Positions 45,734 to 59,154 of a stretch of DNA of 64,000 bases are shown here, one piece after another. The notes under the pieces were generated by a model, which ran no database searches, had not been told where the DNA came from, and worked only from the letters and a program-made list of their open reading frames with translations. Source of the DNA: Tetmemena sp. SeJ-2015. Taxonomy: Eukaryota > Ciliophora > Spirotrichea > Sporadotrichida > Oxytrichidae. Where the stretch lies: assembly GCA_027382625.1 (NCBI GenBank), contig JAJKFJ010022915.1:112686-176685 (forward strand), in the 5' to 3' direction. Position numbers and translations under genes: made by a program. The stretch's first letter is position 1, and every line of letters starts with the position of its first letter.

Positions 45734-46565
45734 TTTCAAATTTAAAGTTTAAATTATTCTGTAATGTTTAAACTCGATGTTCTATTTTTTGCAAATTCCT
45801 CTAAAAAATAATTAATTAAATCAAATCAAATCAAATCTCTTAATTAATTGATATAATTCGGTTCTATGATAATACTTTGTCTATCTATTAATTTAGACTT
45901 TCTTATATCTATTTAAAAAAATTCGATAGTTTTCAGTTGATAACTCAAAATCTGATTTCTTGATTCTGTGAAAACTTCTCCACTATAACTTCATGCTCGT
46001 CACTCTATTATCTTAGTTTAACTTGATCTTTTATCTCTTTTAAGAAAATTTTTTAAATTAAAATTCTCTATTGACGGTTCTTCTCGGCTGTTTGTAATTT
46101 CAAAATCGAACTCATTCTGTAAGGGAAGATCACTCATTCAATATTATGTGGAATAGTTATATATTTTTAATTTTTCCTCATCATTGAGGAATCAAGTCTC
46201 AGATCTTTTTAAAGATTTTTGCGCTGCCAAGCCAAATTCTTTTGTTATATGGGTAGAGCAGACAAGTCTAAACTCTATCTGAAGGCTTCCAAAGTCGTTG
46301 CAAACTCTCTTGCAATTCAAAACTTTAATACCCATAGATTAATATAAAATGCATCAGTGTGGACTATCAAATGATTTTCTTTTAAATTAAGATTACTATT
46401 AAAACTAATTAATTTTATTTTCTGTTGATATCTGTTAGACTTTCAATTTTTAATAAAAATGAGAGCTATACTAAATTATTTTTATTTCAATTCGTTTTAT
46501 AGAGCTTTGTTGTTTTTCGCAAATTTGGCCTTCATTTTTCTGTAGATCTATTTTAAATAAACAAT
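45734..46565. other. Spacer conserved in the duplicated block
   Basis: Lies between the APC2 start and the end of the membrane-protein gene. It is recognisably similar to 60375-61140, including CAAATTCCTCTAAAAA and TTTGTTGTTTTTCGC motifs. There are weak reverse-strand open stretches (NEFDFEITNSREEPSIENF near 46070-46130) in both copies, but no gene I can support. Confidence 0.4.
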
Positions 46566-49500
46566 TCATCTCTATCTATATATATTTAGAATCTTCACTA
46601 GAGAGTGGTAGGCCCCCGACAACATCATGTAGAGGGCAATAATAAATTTAAAATTGAAGAATTCTTATAATGGATAAATTAAAGCAATGATAAAGTTGAT
46701 GAGAATATTTGCGATTATAAGGAAGATGAGGATTTCGCCAAGAGTGCTTTTCATTTCAGCATCGCTCACAAAAAATATAAACTTTAAATTTAAAGCAAAG
46801 TCAGTAAACAGAAAACAGAAGTAGAGTGTCACCAGAAATATCAACTCATTAAAGTACTCTATAAAATTCAAAATAGGTTCTTCAAGAGGGCTTTGAGATC
46901 CCAAAAACATTAGATATTCAAATTACAAATAAATGGATAATATTTAGAGTAAGCAGGGTAGAGAATATTAAGATATAAAATGATATTTTACTTTATTTTA
47001 GTTTTAAATTAAAAGATATTTGTTTGTCCGAAAGAACTTAGTCCTTGGATTGCAAAAGCGAAAAATATTCTCTTCAGAAGAAACACTAATATCAACTGAT
47101 GAGAGAAACCAATCTAGCTTTTTGTATTCTAGTACAAAAATTTATTTCATAGAATAATTAAAATTCTAGTAGAGAGAACTAAACTTCTGCTGATAATCTT
47201 CATCTTTAAGCCTTGGTCTATTTCTCTTAAGGAATATGAAAGTGACAATAGGAAACATGACTAGAAAGATAATTGCAACGAAATTATACACTATAGAATA
47301 CAAAGTTGGGTTATTTAAAGTGAGGCATGTGTTTATAGCTGATCTTGTATCGTCAAAGTAAAGATACTTGTAGAGTACTAGAAAAGTTATCATTGCCACA
47401 GGAAAGTAGTTCTATATCACTAGTCTAAGTACGCTGCTGAAGTACAAACTCTTTTGCAAGTTGCTCTCAATTTTCTCAAACACTTAAGAAATGTATATAT
47501 AAACTTTAATGATGAAGGCCTTCTTTTAATTCTAGATAGCGTTTTCATCTTGAGTATTTGTAGCATCAAAGTCAGTGGCTTATATTTTGACTGTTTGATT
47601 TTCCTAATCTTACAGCTGTGAATCACTCTTTTAATAATTCTTAAGGGACTTTTTCAAAATGACCTGAACTAACATCAGTACAAAAAGTGCCCCCGCATTA
47701 ACTTAAATAAGAATAAATCTGCTATGTTTGAGAGATTGGTTGGAAAGTAAGAAGTTTCATAGCCAAGGTTTTGATATTGGTCACTCAGATCGTATCGAAT
47801 GTCGTCTGTAGAGAATGAAGTTGAATCATCTTTCAAACTCAAACCTTCATCTATAAATGTCAGGCGTCGGCAGTAACTTCATATCATTTATCTAGCTTAA
47901 TTATTTTCTTATTGGATATTTGAACATATTTGATGCGTCTATGAGCTGCTGAATAAAAATTTCCACATTTGCTGGAAAGTTAATCTAGAAAAGGGGAAGA
48001 TGCGAAATCAACTGCAAGTTATTTATCATAATTTAAAGGAGTCATAATATACATGGATGATTTAATTTATCATCCCCCAAACTATAGTCAAAGCTGACGA
48101 CCTAAAAATTTAGTGTAAGACAAAATGTGCATTACATGAAGAACTATGCACCAAAATTTTAAGAATTCAATTTATAAATTAGAGTACATAGCTGAAGTCA
48201 TCATAGAACTCATTGCACCTCCTGCTTGCACTAAATTAAGCTTATAGAATTTAATTTACTAAAGTAGCTGCCTCATCTTCATCAAGTTATGGTGGAATAG
48301 ACTTCTTAAGGCTGTAGGAGTCTTGCAGATAAAACATGGAATCTGAAATAGATTAGCTTGAGCTTTGGCTTAGCTTTCTCTTCCTTGAGATGACAGTTTG
48401 AGGCAGCTTATATCGAAATAATAATTCCAACTAGTCTTAGTCCTATCAAAACATTAACAAATTAGGAAAAAAAACTTACCGAGCTCTCTGAAATCTTTCT
48501 TACTTAGTTAAAATTTATCTTCATCTTCAATTATTTGTTCTAATTTATTTTTAATTAAAAAAACGATACACCAAACATTTTACTTTGAGAGAAAATTTGT
48601 ATTTATAATTTGTTCTTGTATTGTAGGTTTTTCGTTTCTTTGATAAATGTACTTTCGTATAAGTAGTCCTTGGATTAAGCATTAATTGTAAAATAAAAAG
48701 AGTTAATATAGATACTGAATCCTTCTTTAGGAATCTGTATTGTATGTCGAGGTTCTAAAAGTCCTAGATTAATTTAATAAAAAAGAGTAGCTTAAATTGG
48801 CATAGATAATCGATGAATACTGGTAGTCTTAGTCAAACTGAATAGTGATTTCTCCTCTGTTAGAGATTTTGGCCACTCTGGCTTTAAACTCATTTTGAAA
48901 TTGCTTCCCTTCCTAAAGTTGAATCTTAAAAATGAATATGAAATAAGTTGCTCCAAGATTTCAGGAGAAGTGATATTTTTGGATTCTAGTAAGTCAGTAA
49001 TGTTAACTTATTCTACTGACAATTCAAAGGTGTATCTCAAACTATTCACGGGATTTATCTCGTTTCTTAAGAAAATAAAACATGTAAGATCACAACGAAA
49101 GTATACTACCCTATCTCAGAGATAGAAGAAGGAGAGAAAACATTAATTTAAACTACGTATACTTATTTATTATGAACAAAGTTTTCTTCTTTAAAGATAG
49201 TGAACTAGCTTGCTAACCCCATCTCCACTGAAATCGTGTAGGAAATCTCTTGCCCCTAGTAGCTCTAATTTTAATTAACAACTTGAGGTAATTTGTAACT
49301 ACTCTCGACCCCTATAGTTGCAATTTGGTCCAGTAAATCAGACTGGAACAAAATTTATGAGTTAGGAAAAGTACCCACACTCAAATCAGTTGCTGAACTC
49401 GGCAGGCTCTTCACTTCAAGAGTCCATTGAAATTCGGTGTTCACAGTTTTATCATTATCCTCAAGAGTTAAAAAATAATTTTCCCCTTCAATATCTTCAC

Positions 49501-52415
49501 ATAATTTTCATTCTTTAGAACAATTTACATATCATTCATTAAAGTTGCTTGAATTACAAAAAGGTAAACTCCTTGTAAATTCGATTTGGCAGTCTGAGTA
49601 ATTTAATAAGTCTTGGTGATTTTATTGAAGGTTATAAAAGAGGGCAAGTTGAAAGTTGGGATCACAAAGGAAGAGTAAGTGATCGAGTATTGAGTACAGT
49701 TAGTTTCGTACTATAATCCCTTAAAAGATATTTCTCGACCTGTTGAACCCAAATAAAACATGCACAATACTAATTTTAAAAAGTCAAAATAAGAATTAAT
49801 AAAAATTATTGATTATGATTAATTTAATTGATTTGAAATAGTAGATGTATGGCTTAGATAAGCCAGCGGACTCAACATATTCCAAGCTGCATTTCTTTAA
49901 TGCAATGGAAACATTTTTGGAGTAAATTTAAGTTTCATCTATAGAGCTTGACATTGTAATTGTCAAGTAGTAATTGTTCACATATTGCAAATTGTTAATC
50001 GTGATAAGTAATTCATTAGTGATGGAATCAAAATTGAAGGGTTCAAGCAGTACTGCTGAAGAGCCTTAAGTTATAGCTACTGTAGTGAATTAATCACACT
50101 ACCCATACATGTCGAGAGTCCAAGTGATTGGGATAATAAACTTTAAGATTTAATTTTAAAGAATTTTTTCCTTTGTATCAGCTAGCGTGTTTATGTAGAA
50201 AGTGTAAGTATCGAGTAGAGATAAAGTAAGCAAAGATACTGTATTTAATAAAAGTGTCATATATTTTAATTAATTTTTGTAGTACACTTGATAAAGTCTA
50301 CTGGAAATAGCATTTTTGCAAACTTTCCGTCTGTCCTTTACACTCTAACATCTATAGTTGCTCCTAAATACTGCTGTTGAAAACTTTGAGGGTATGTTAA
50401 AATGCCTGTTTGCGAATCAACTGCAATGTGACTATCAGGGGCACTGTAAATACTATAGACTCTAGAAGCATCAGAGCAGGTTGCATCTCCAGTCAAATAT
50501 GTGCTAGTATCTAAAGTGAAGTCGGTTGTTACTGCAGGATCATCAATAACGTAGTAAATATGCTCAATTAAACCTATTTAAAGGAGAGGATAGCTCCATA
50601 ATGGATTTGGTACAAAAAGCATACAAATATATGATTAACTCAAATGGATGATAGAAAATAAAATATATTAAAAAGAACTTAATTGCCTTGCTTTTATTTG
50701 AGACCTGATGTAAAAGAAAATGACATCTAAATCAGTTATTTTTTATGAAGGGTTGAATCCTTCAGATAAATTAAAAAAAATATTTTTATCTCAAATATCT
50801 TGAAGTATCAGTAATAGCAATTATAGCAGCAGAAAAATAAGAATATTTTTAGGAAAAATCTATTCTATTTATGATAAAGAAGATGATGAGGAGCAAAATA
50901 AGTTAGCTGATAAATAGCTAAAAATAAATTAGAGATAATCTAAAGAAGTTCTAATTAAACTAGATGCAGTTAAGATCCAAAGGGCAATTTAAGAATAAAG
51001 AAAGTTACTTATTAATATGAGCATTATAACGATCAGATGATTTATACATCTTCTTTTTGTTATTTTGATTTTTAATAATATTCTTCAAGTAATATAGACT
51101 AATTTGAGCAAGGTTTATAAATATTATTTATATTAACTAATCTTCAAAATAGCACCCAAAAAAATATAATAAATTTTTTAAGGCCACTAGGTTTGGATGA
51201 TCTCGCTGAAATCTTACAATGTGCTTGATGTCAAGCTCTAAATGAATGTTGGAGTCACAGTTTAAAGTGAGAGATAGAAACTGTTCATAGAAATCAAAAC
51301 GCTAAAAACAAAAGTTGTTGGGCTCATAACTGGCACTGAGATTGCACTGTAAGAACTAGCATACGATGCTGAATCACCAAAATATTTATTCTCATTCGCT
51401 TAAAATTAATTACAAGACTGCTCTTAAAAGAAGCTTTCAACATACCCAAACCTTTTTATATTCGTGTCGTAGCCCACTATTTAAATTAAACACGCTAATT
51501 TTTTAATTACTATGTAGACATTTCCTTTGCCACTTATCATCCCAGATTGAGGGTTAAGAGTGATAAATGATGATGAGATTGTATTAATCTGATATTAGTC
51601 AAAGACTGTATTTATAAGGTCGAGAGCACTGGTTGCTCTCAACAGTACAACTTTTAAAAAATATTTTTTTTTAGTTTTAATATAAACTTCACCTCCGCTT
51701 CTCTTTCCCAAAATAAACTAGAATAATGAAAATTTACAGTTCTGAGTCAGTATACGCTTAAAAAATAATTTTCTTCTACAGCTAGAAATACAAGTTTAAA
51801 TCTTTTATTGATATAAAAATTTCATCTTTCAATATACAAGGTCGAGGTTGCCGAGCTCTTAGATGATTAAATTAAAACATGTCTTAATTATAAATGCTAG
51901 TTATAGGTTCTCCACTGGAGCTTATTTTTATTTGATAGATGAAGCTAGGAACATAACTGTTGACTGAAAACACTCCAAATATAAGGTCTCTCGAAAATGA
52001 ATCAGTTATTAATAATTCTCACATTATGATGTTTATAATCAAGAGTGGCAGCTTGTTTATTTAAATAATAAATGAGAAAAAAATTCCTAATTTATAATAA
52101 ATGTTTGATGGAACCTATTTATTGAGGTAATATCGTCTTCACCTCCCAGTTTACAATTAAAATTATAATAGAGCCTAATTTTCTTTTGCTTATTAGTTTA
52201 CTGTAGATAAAGTATCGGTTTTATGGATTGTCAAATATTTTAATGTCTTACCATATTTTAAAATGAAAATTTAAATAGTAGTCAGCGCCCAATTTAACTT
52301 GAGAGGCAACAATCAATTAGTAATAAGTTTAAAATATAATATAGTAACCTGAAGCGGCCTTCACTAAGTTTAGTCCATCCGACTATGACGCAAATCCTAA
52401 TGCGTCATGAGACAT
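46566..52415 (-). CDS. Large membrane protein: cadherin-like extracellular repeats plus multi-pass C-terminus
   Basis: Reverse strand; stop TGA 46568-46566; the N-terminal limit near 52415 is uncertain. From about 48850 to 52400, segments show ~100-residue beta-rich repeats with cadherin/Ig-like signatures, for example VYSIYSAPDSHIAVDSQTGI then LTYPQSF at 50440-50390. The C-terminal part (48300-46570) has the layout of a ciliate membrane-protein family: a glycine/methionine segment (QAGGAMSSMMTSAMYSNL), HLPLFEINFPANVEIFIQQL, then several hydrophobic helices (YNFVAIIFLVMFPIVTFIFL, LIFLVTLYFCFLF, LGEILIFLIIANILINFIIA). It is probably a surface adhesion or signalling protein. It is cut by many AT-rich gaps (IESs/introns), and one frame change lies at about 47860. 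Its C-terminal ~2 kb is duplicated at 61.1-63.8 kb, where that stretch is intact. Confidence 0.65.
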
Positions 52416-53635
52416 TTTATTTTTAAAGTATTAACTAAGATATTGCTAATCAGTCATTTAAAATTGTTTATTCATTAAATTAAAAAGCGAGAGTGGCAAC
52501 TTTGTGTAAGTTAAATTCTTTGGTTTTCTAAGTTCTTCAGCTTGATTAATTGCCAATTAAAAAAATATTGATTGTCCATACTTTTATAGATTATGGCATT
52601 TATCTGAAGTGAGATATTTTTTATTTACCTGATTATTGTATAATATTTCATTATATGTAGAATACAATAACATGATCGAGGTATCATATTTTAAAATACA
52701 AAAACGAAATATGCATAATACAGTGAATAAGTATTTACTAATGTACAAATATAGTTAGAGAACTCTCATTAATTTATCACTTTAGTTTGGATGAGCATCA
52801 TTTTCTCAATATTCTATCAAATTTCCCCTATTTTTATTGCTTAATCTCCTGCTACTTTGCAAATATCAGCTTCTCTCAAAACTAATACCTACCTTTATAA
52901 AGACTTTTCAAACACAAGAATTAGTGATGATTTCTATGTCCATCAATATTCTAAACTCTTCTTGCACTATAAGACCACTTAAAGGTCTCTGATGTTCCAA
53001 ATGCCATTAAATTATTCTCAATTTTCAGCATTTGAAAAATGATAAAAAGATGGTATTTTTAACCTAAACTAATCGAAAATATCAATTATGTGTGAATAAA
53101 AAAAGAGAACTTACTTGTTTTAGATTACTCATATTCATTAGAAGTATGAGAGAAATAAAGTTATTACACAAATGGTTGATTTTCATTCATTTCCCCACTA
53201 ATTATTAAATACAATTATAATTAGGATTGTTTAATTTTTCGTTGTAAAAATCACTTATTGCTCTTGATTAAATAGAAGTAAATAATCTATTTGCAATCAG
53301 TCTATTTGTGACTTGAGTCACTTATAACTCTGAGAGCTTCTTCACTGTATTTACAATAAGAAAATGTACTTAATTTAATACCTTGACGAATAAAGTGTGT
53401 TTTTAACAATTAAATTTACTTAAACCTGATTTTGTGGCATTTATATTTATTAATTAGATTTATTTTAATGAATCTACTTTACCATATATATTTTATATAC
53501 ATTGTAATAGCGTAGCCTGGAATAGCAGTGAAAGAATAAAGTCTCATGTTTTATAAACTTTAATCTGTTGTGGAATAGAAAAAGGAGCCAAACTAAATAA
53601 AAACTCAAAATATTGTAGTATTATATAGACAATAG
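52416..53635. other. AT-rich gene-poor region
   Basis: Low-complexity AT-rich DNA with scattered short open stretches. I see no gene, RNA or repeat that I can defend. Confidence 0.5.
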
Positions 53636-54434
53636 TATTGAAAAAATGGCATTGATTTCGTAAAATTCTTTATTAATCTAAACTTATTCATTGTCTGTTT
53701 GAAAGGAGAGTCCTATACTCTAAGTCTAGTTTTTTAAAAGACTGGCAGTTTGAACTGAAGAATGATTCTTTAATATTTATTTTTCGAATTCTTAGCTAAT
53801 TAATTATTAATTTACACTTTCTTTCAATGAGTTAGGGAACTATCTATTGCTTAGTTAATATCTGAGATCTAGAAAAGTTTTTGGAAAAGTTTGAAAAGGA
53901 GATGCTGATTGCTCAAATGTTTGACATTAAATTAGGTTAAAACATGTCAGTTGAAGTAAAACTCCATTCTGATGTAGTAAAACTCCATCTCTAAATTTTT
54001 AAAGTAGCCAATCAGAGACTTAATAATTAAAAATTATTAAGCAAAGCAGAGTCTCTGATTGGCTACTTTAAAAATTTAGAGATGGAGTTTTACTACATCA
54101 GAATGGAGTTTTACTTCAACTGACATGTTTTAACCTAATTTAATGTCAAACATTTGAGCAATCAGCATCTCCTTTTCAAACTTTTCCAAAAACTTTTCTA
54201 GATCTCAGATATTAACTAAGCAATAGATAGTTCCCTAACTCATTGAAAGAAAGTGTAAATTAATAATTAATTAGCTAAGAATTCGAAAAATAAATATTAA
54301 AGAATCATTCTTCAGTTCAAACTGCCAGTCTTTTAAAAAACTAGACTTAGAGTATAGGACTCTCCTTTCAAACAGACAATGAATAAGTTTAGATTAATAA
54401 AGAATTTTACGAAATCAATGCCATTTTTTCAATA
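53636..54434. repeat. Perfect inverted repeat, 384 bp arms with 31 bp spacer
   Basis: Arms 53636-54019 and 54051-54434 are reverse complements with no mismatch found where compared. The spacer 54020-54050 itself holds a small hairpin (TTAATAATT/AATTATTAA). The arms contain a short tandem motif (GTAAAACTCCATTCTGAT, GTAAAACTCCATCTC). It carries no coding signal. It could be a foldback/MITE-like element or an inverted-duplication artefact of template switching. Confidence 0.85.
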
Positions 54435-56274
54435 TATTCCCTAGGAAAGGCGCAACATTTTTTAAGGGGAGGGGGGTAATTTAATGTAAGGATCTCTTTT
54501 AATTGGTTTTTTAAGTCAGTAATAAATTCTTAACTAATTGCTATTCTCTTCTCTCTCTCTTTTGTGGGTCATTATTTTTGTAAAAATAATTATAAATATA
54601 TTTCATTTGTTATTCTTCTCTGTGATTTGCTTTCTTATATTTACTTATGACAGAGTTTTAATCTATTTTAAAATATTATTGAGAGAATGATTGACCTAAA
54701 AATAAATAAGTTTAAGAACTTATCTGGTAAAAATAAATATTTTTAATCTTAAATTAAGTATAATTTGCCAAAATTAGTTGTGATTTATTATAAGAGATAT
54801 AAAATTCTGCATTCTTTATTTACTAAAAAATAATATTTTTTGAAAAAGGAGTCATTGTCGAAGTACACTACTTAATATGGTTTTTAATTTTGTTTGATGA
54901 AAAGATAAATTTTAAGTAGTTGTGGCCAAGCGAAAGGCATGTTTATTTAGGCTGCTGCCAAAACTGTGGAGTCTGTGGATATAATCAAGAATAATAACTT
55001 ATCTTGAAGCACTCCGTTCATTATCACTAGAATTTTAGATATTTAATTTTATTTAATGCAATGTTTACATTTTGGTAGGAACCCCCACACCTTCTTGAAA
55101 CTTCACAGTGTTGACAAAAATCAAGTTAAAATATTTAAGTTCTAATTTGACATTCAAAGAATTGGGAAATAATGGAGTTTATATGTATTTTTTCCAGCTG
55201 TTGATTTGAACTGGAGGGAAGTATGCCAGGACTGGTTAGTTTTAGTTTTTTTGCCCTCCTACCACCAAGTAAGACATTTTTGTTATGTCCATCGTATTTC
55301 AAAATAAATACAAAATAAATTAACTAAAAATAAATGCTATGCGTTAGTTAAAAAGTTATTAAGAATAATTTTGTAGTTATTTTGCAATAAATATGAGAAG
55401 GATTTAATAAGATTGTTGAGTATAATAGACATCATAAATAGATAAAAATCAAACTTGAGCAATTTTTAGTTGATTCTTGAAGATGACTCTGTGCATATGC
55501 CATTTTTTTGCAAAAAATCTAAACAAGAAAAATAATTAGAATACTAAAATAAGACAAAAATTTTATTTTAGTCTCAAAGGAGATCTTTACCATAATTGGA
55601 AATCTTTAGTATCACTTTTCATAGTAAGAGGATAGCGCTGATAGCAATTTCAAGTAGAGGAATCCGAAGTTATTGCACAAATTCTTCTGAGATAGTGACA
55701 AAAGTATATCAATTATTTTATAAACAATATTTTTTTATCATGAGAGTCATGCCCAGCATTGTTTTAAACAAATTATTAAATGTAATGATTAATCGAAATA
55801 AAGTTTATAATAACAAAAACACCAAAATAAAATACCTTTGGTACTTTTAAAATTAACATATTAGATGAATAAAAATAAATAGAAAGAAATTTCTTTTCTT
55901 AAAAACTTAATATGTCAATTATTCTAAAACTTCTTCTTCTTCGTCATCTATAAAATGTAATTATTTTAATGTAGGAATATTGGACTAAAATATATATATT
56001 ATTAAAAGAGCAAAAACTATAAAGTGGGGGAGAAACAAAATATAGATAAGAATTTAATGATGATTAATATAAATTAGTAATCATAATTTAACTAAAAATA
56101 ATCCTTTCAACACTAAAATGGAAAATTGGCTTAGGTCATCACTCATTTGAGCTAATGATTCAACAATAGTTTTTTCTCTCTCGTAATTGAGTATTTATAT
56201 GAGAGAATTTAATTGGTTACTAAAATGTAATACATCTGCTCCTTGCTCGCTGATGTGAACTACCTTAATTTAAA
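54435..56274. other. AT-rich gene-poor region
   Basis: Contains a short G-rich run near 54460 (AAGGGGAGGGGGG) and otherwise AT-rich DNA. An 84-codon open frame at 55596-55850 has no clear coding character. No gene called. Confidence 0.5.
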
Positions 56275-56714
56275 CTTAATTATTTTCGTTAATATTTAAA
56301 AGAATGTCTGCCGATGACGCCGGCCTCCCCGATCTACAAAAAAAAACGCACTTTGCTCAAGCTAGCACGGGAGGTCGACCCAGCGGTTGCCCGGTGACTC
56401 CAGCCTACGCAGAGGCACTCACCCGCCCCCCGCCACCAGCCTCCAGGTCGCCGGCGACTCGGCCCTCTCACTGACCTTGGGTGAGGTCTCTCGGACTTGC
56501 CGAGGTGAGAGCTAAAGATGGCCGAGGATCCTTGGAGCGGCAGCTCCCTCGCCGGCGACCTGGAGGCTGGTGGCGGGGGGCGGGGGAGTGCCTCTGCGTA
56601 GGCTGGAGTCACCGTGGGCAAACGGTGGTCGACCCCGTGCACTTACAATGTTTTTTTTTGTAGATGGGAGGGCTCAATGGCGACATTTTTTAAATATTAA
56701 CGAAAATAATTAAG
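56275..56714. mobile_element. GC-rich foldback (MITE-like) element, ~440 bp
   Basis: AT-rich terminal inverted repeats CTTAATTATTTTCGTTAATA and TTTAAA at 56275-56301, with inverted partners at 56689-56714, enclose a strongly GC-rich core. The whole element folds back: GGTCGACC, GACTCCAGCCTACGCAGAGG, CACTC and CCACCAGCCTCCAGGTCGCC on the left recur inverted on the right, with a short unpaired centre at about 56470-56530. GC content is far above the surrounding DNA. No transposase inside. The 102-codon and 60-codon standard-code frames over it are by-products of the GC-rich repeat. Confidence 0.75.
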
Positions 56715-58184
56715 AATTAGGGAGTTCACAAAACAGAAGGACCAGAAAGTATTTTTTATAAATTAAATCTCGATTTAAAATTTTAATACACTTGACTTAC
56801 TTCCACTTCCAAATACTTGAAAATCTAAATCTCTCAGTATACTGTCTCTTCTTAGTTTCCTTTTTAACACTTTAAATTTCTAACTTATTCACTAAATCTG
56901 CAAATTCTTCAGTATATCTTAAAATTTCTCTAAATATGAGACTACTAAAGGCAAGATTACATAGGATAATAGTACGGTTTCTTATCTAGTACTTTTAAGT
57001 CCTGAGATTTGAAATTGATTATTAATTCCATTCCTAAAATTTTACTTTACTTACCCTTTATTAAAGGAAAAAGTCTTACAGGGAAAAATTTGGAAAAATT
57101 ATTTTTCAAAAAAATTTAAATAAAATTCGTTTTTAACTTTAATAGATAATATTATCTTAGAAAAATACTTAGCAAAATTTGTAAATAGAATTGTTATTCC
57201 TATCAAAATTGAAAAATATAGATTATATGATTTGTTAAATTGATTATTTCGAAAATAAATAAGAAAAATAAATTATAAATTAGGAGATCTGAGAAATTAA
57301 TTCATCATCATTAAAATATCAGATATACTCAATTAAAAACTCAAGATAACCTTTACTCTTGCTACCTTATTTTGATAATTTCAAAAAGTTTAGCTCACTT
57401 GCAATAAATATTTTATTAATATAGGTTTATTTATAATAAAAAAGAATAAGTACCTTGTGAAACTAAAGAAATTTTTGGGAGATCTATCCTACTATAGCTT
57501 GCTCTAAAAATGCTCGACCAGCTAAAAAGAACTAAAAGACTGAGATTATATATCTTTAAAGTTTGTATTCAATCACTCTAATTAAAGTTTTAATAAAAGC
57601 CCTATTATGTAAAATTAGAAGAGAGATAAATCAATAGGAATAAGCAAAATTATACTTATAAAATAAGCTTAATGCATTTACAAAATAAATGAATTTCGTA
57701 ATAAAGACAAATAATATTAAGGTATAAATAGCTCTATATTTTGTGTAATTTTAAAACTACATTTTGCAATACTCTATTAAATTCTTTCATAATGATATAA
57801 AAATTTAAAGGATAAGTCCTTAAGTCGAATCAAAAGTTAATAAATGAAGATAAAAATCTCTCATTTTATCTCAAATATAAAATTTAATGTTTTGGGATCA
57901 TTTCAAAAAGAGCAAATTACAATTTTAACAAATATAGGAAGATTCTAAGGGTATAAATTACTTGAAATCAAATTATATAATAAGATAGGTGGCAATCAGG
58001 CGTGTTTAATATCCTAAATTAAGAATTCATAGGTTTATTGATAATCTCAACCTTAATATATTTATTTCCTTATTCAGTGCTTTCTATGAATTGCTTATGA
58101 GATAATAATTATATAAGTAAAAATCCTTAGTTAACTAAATTAAATTTGAGCTTAAATTTAACTATAATTTGAATAAACTAGATT
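56715..58184. other. AT-rich gene-poor region
   Basis: Very AT-rich, with no open frame of coding quality and no visible repeat structure. Confidence 0.5.
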
Positions 58185-58191
58185 TAGAGCG

Positions 58192-59022
58192 AATGAGAAA
58201 GGACTAGGAATAGACTTTGGACAACTATACAGTAAAAAGACGGTTTGAAGAAATGGCAATTTACGACTCTGCAAGCCTACTTATAGCTAAAAACAAATGT
58301 AAGGCTCGCAAGCATTAGGAAAGCCTCCCACAACATCATACTTTTTTTATTTTGGCATAATTTTCCCCCTTAAATTCAGGGCCCTTAGATCCTACAAAAG
58401 TGATAACTTGCATTTATAAATTATTCTTAAATATGGATTACTACACAAGAGGATGAAAATAAACCTAAACAAATTGAAGAGCAGAGCGCTTATTGAAAAG
58501 CAAATATAGCTCAAACTAAAATGAAACAGAAAATTCTCTTCGCGAAATCACTAAAATCTTTAAAAGTACAAACTTTAGACTACTCAAGAGCGCCACTCAT
58601 GCATTAGACTTTGTAATATATATCTGCTACTAATTAACCCATGCAGTATCAACTCTTCAACCTAAGTACTAAAATTTCTTAAGAGGCTGCTCCATTAACT
58701 TCAATATTTTTTAGAGAAGTTCTTTCTCAAACAAGGAGTTTTGGGAGCAAGTCTTCTAACAATAAATTATTTTTGTGCTAAGAATTTATAAGATTTATCG
58801 ATAAGGAAGACGGAAAGCCTTTTATAAGATTTATAAAGTAGGAATAATTCAAGGCATTGACAGGAAAACTTCTAACTTTTGTAGCAAATTCAATTTAGAC
58901 TGCTAAGGAAGTTTTCTTAAAAGAGCTGCTCAATAAGTGCCTGGTCGTTTTGGAGAAGCAAAGATTCCCACCGATAAGTCTAGCAGAACAGAGGATCTCT
59001 TCAATATTCTATAAAAGATGAA
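58192..59022 (+). CDS. Unknown protein, ~275 residues, with frame breaks
   Basis: ATG near 58192 (MRKDQEQTLDNYTVKRRFEE), using TAG/TAA as Gln; stop TGA near 59020 after SSIFYKR. The C-terminal two thirds have clear coding character (EAAPLTSIFFREVLSQTRSF, FIRFIDKEDGKPFIRFIKQE, LLTFVANSIQTAKEVFLKEL, RFPPISLAEQR). Frame changes are needed at 58453 and 58521 (each immediately before ATGA) and near 58490. It sits next to the duplicated block but has no counterpart beside the original block. No family recognised. Confidence 0.5.
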
Positions 59023-59154
59023 CTTCTCAGCTTTTGGGTTTCAAGTTTATAAGGCTATAGTGCGAACAATAATTCAAAGAAAAGACGAAACTACATCTTT
59101 GTAATACCAAAGGAAGATTAAATAGTTATTATTGGACTCTGTTATCATTAAGAG

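Noticed and set aside
56334..56663. 102-codon reverse and 60-codon forward frames
   Set aside because: They are mirror images produced by the GC-rich foldback arms; the composition is Pro/Arg/Gly-rich with no domain.
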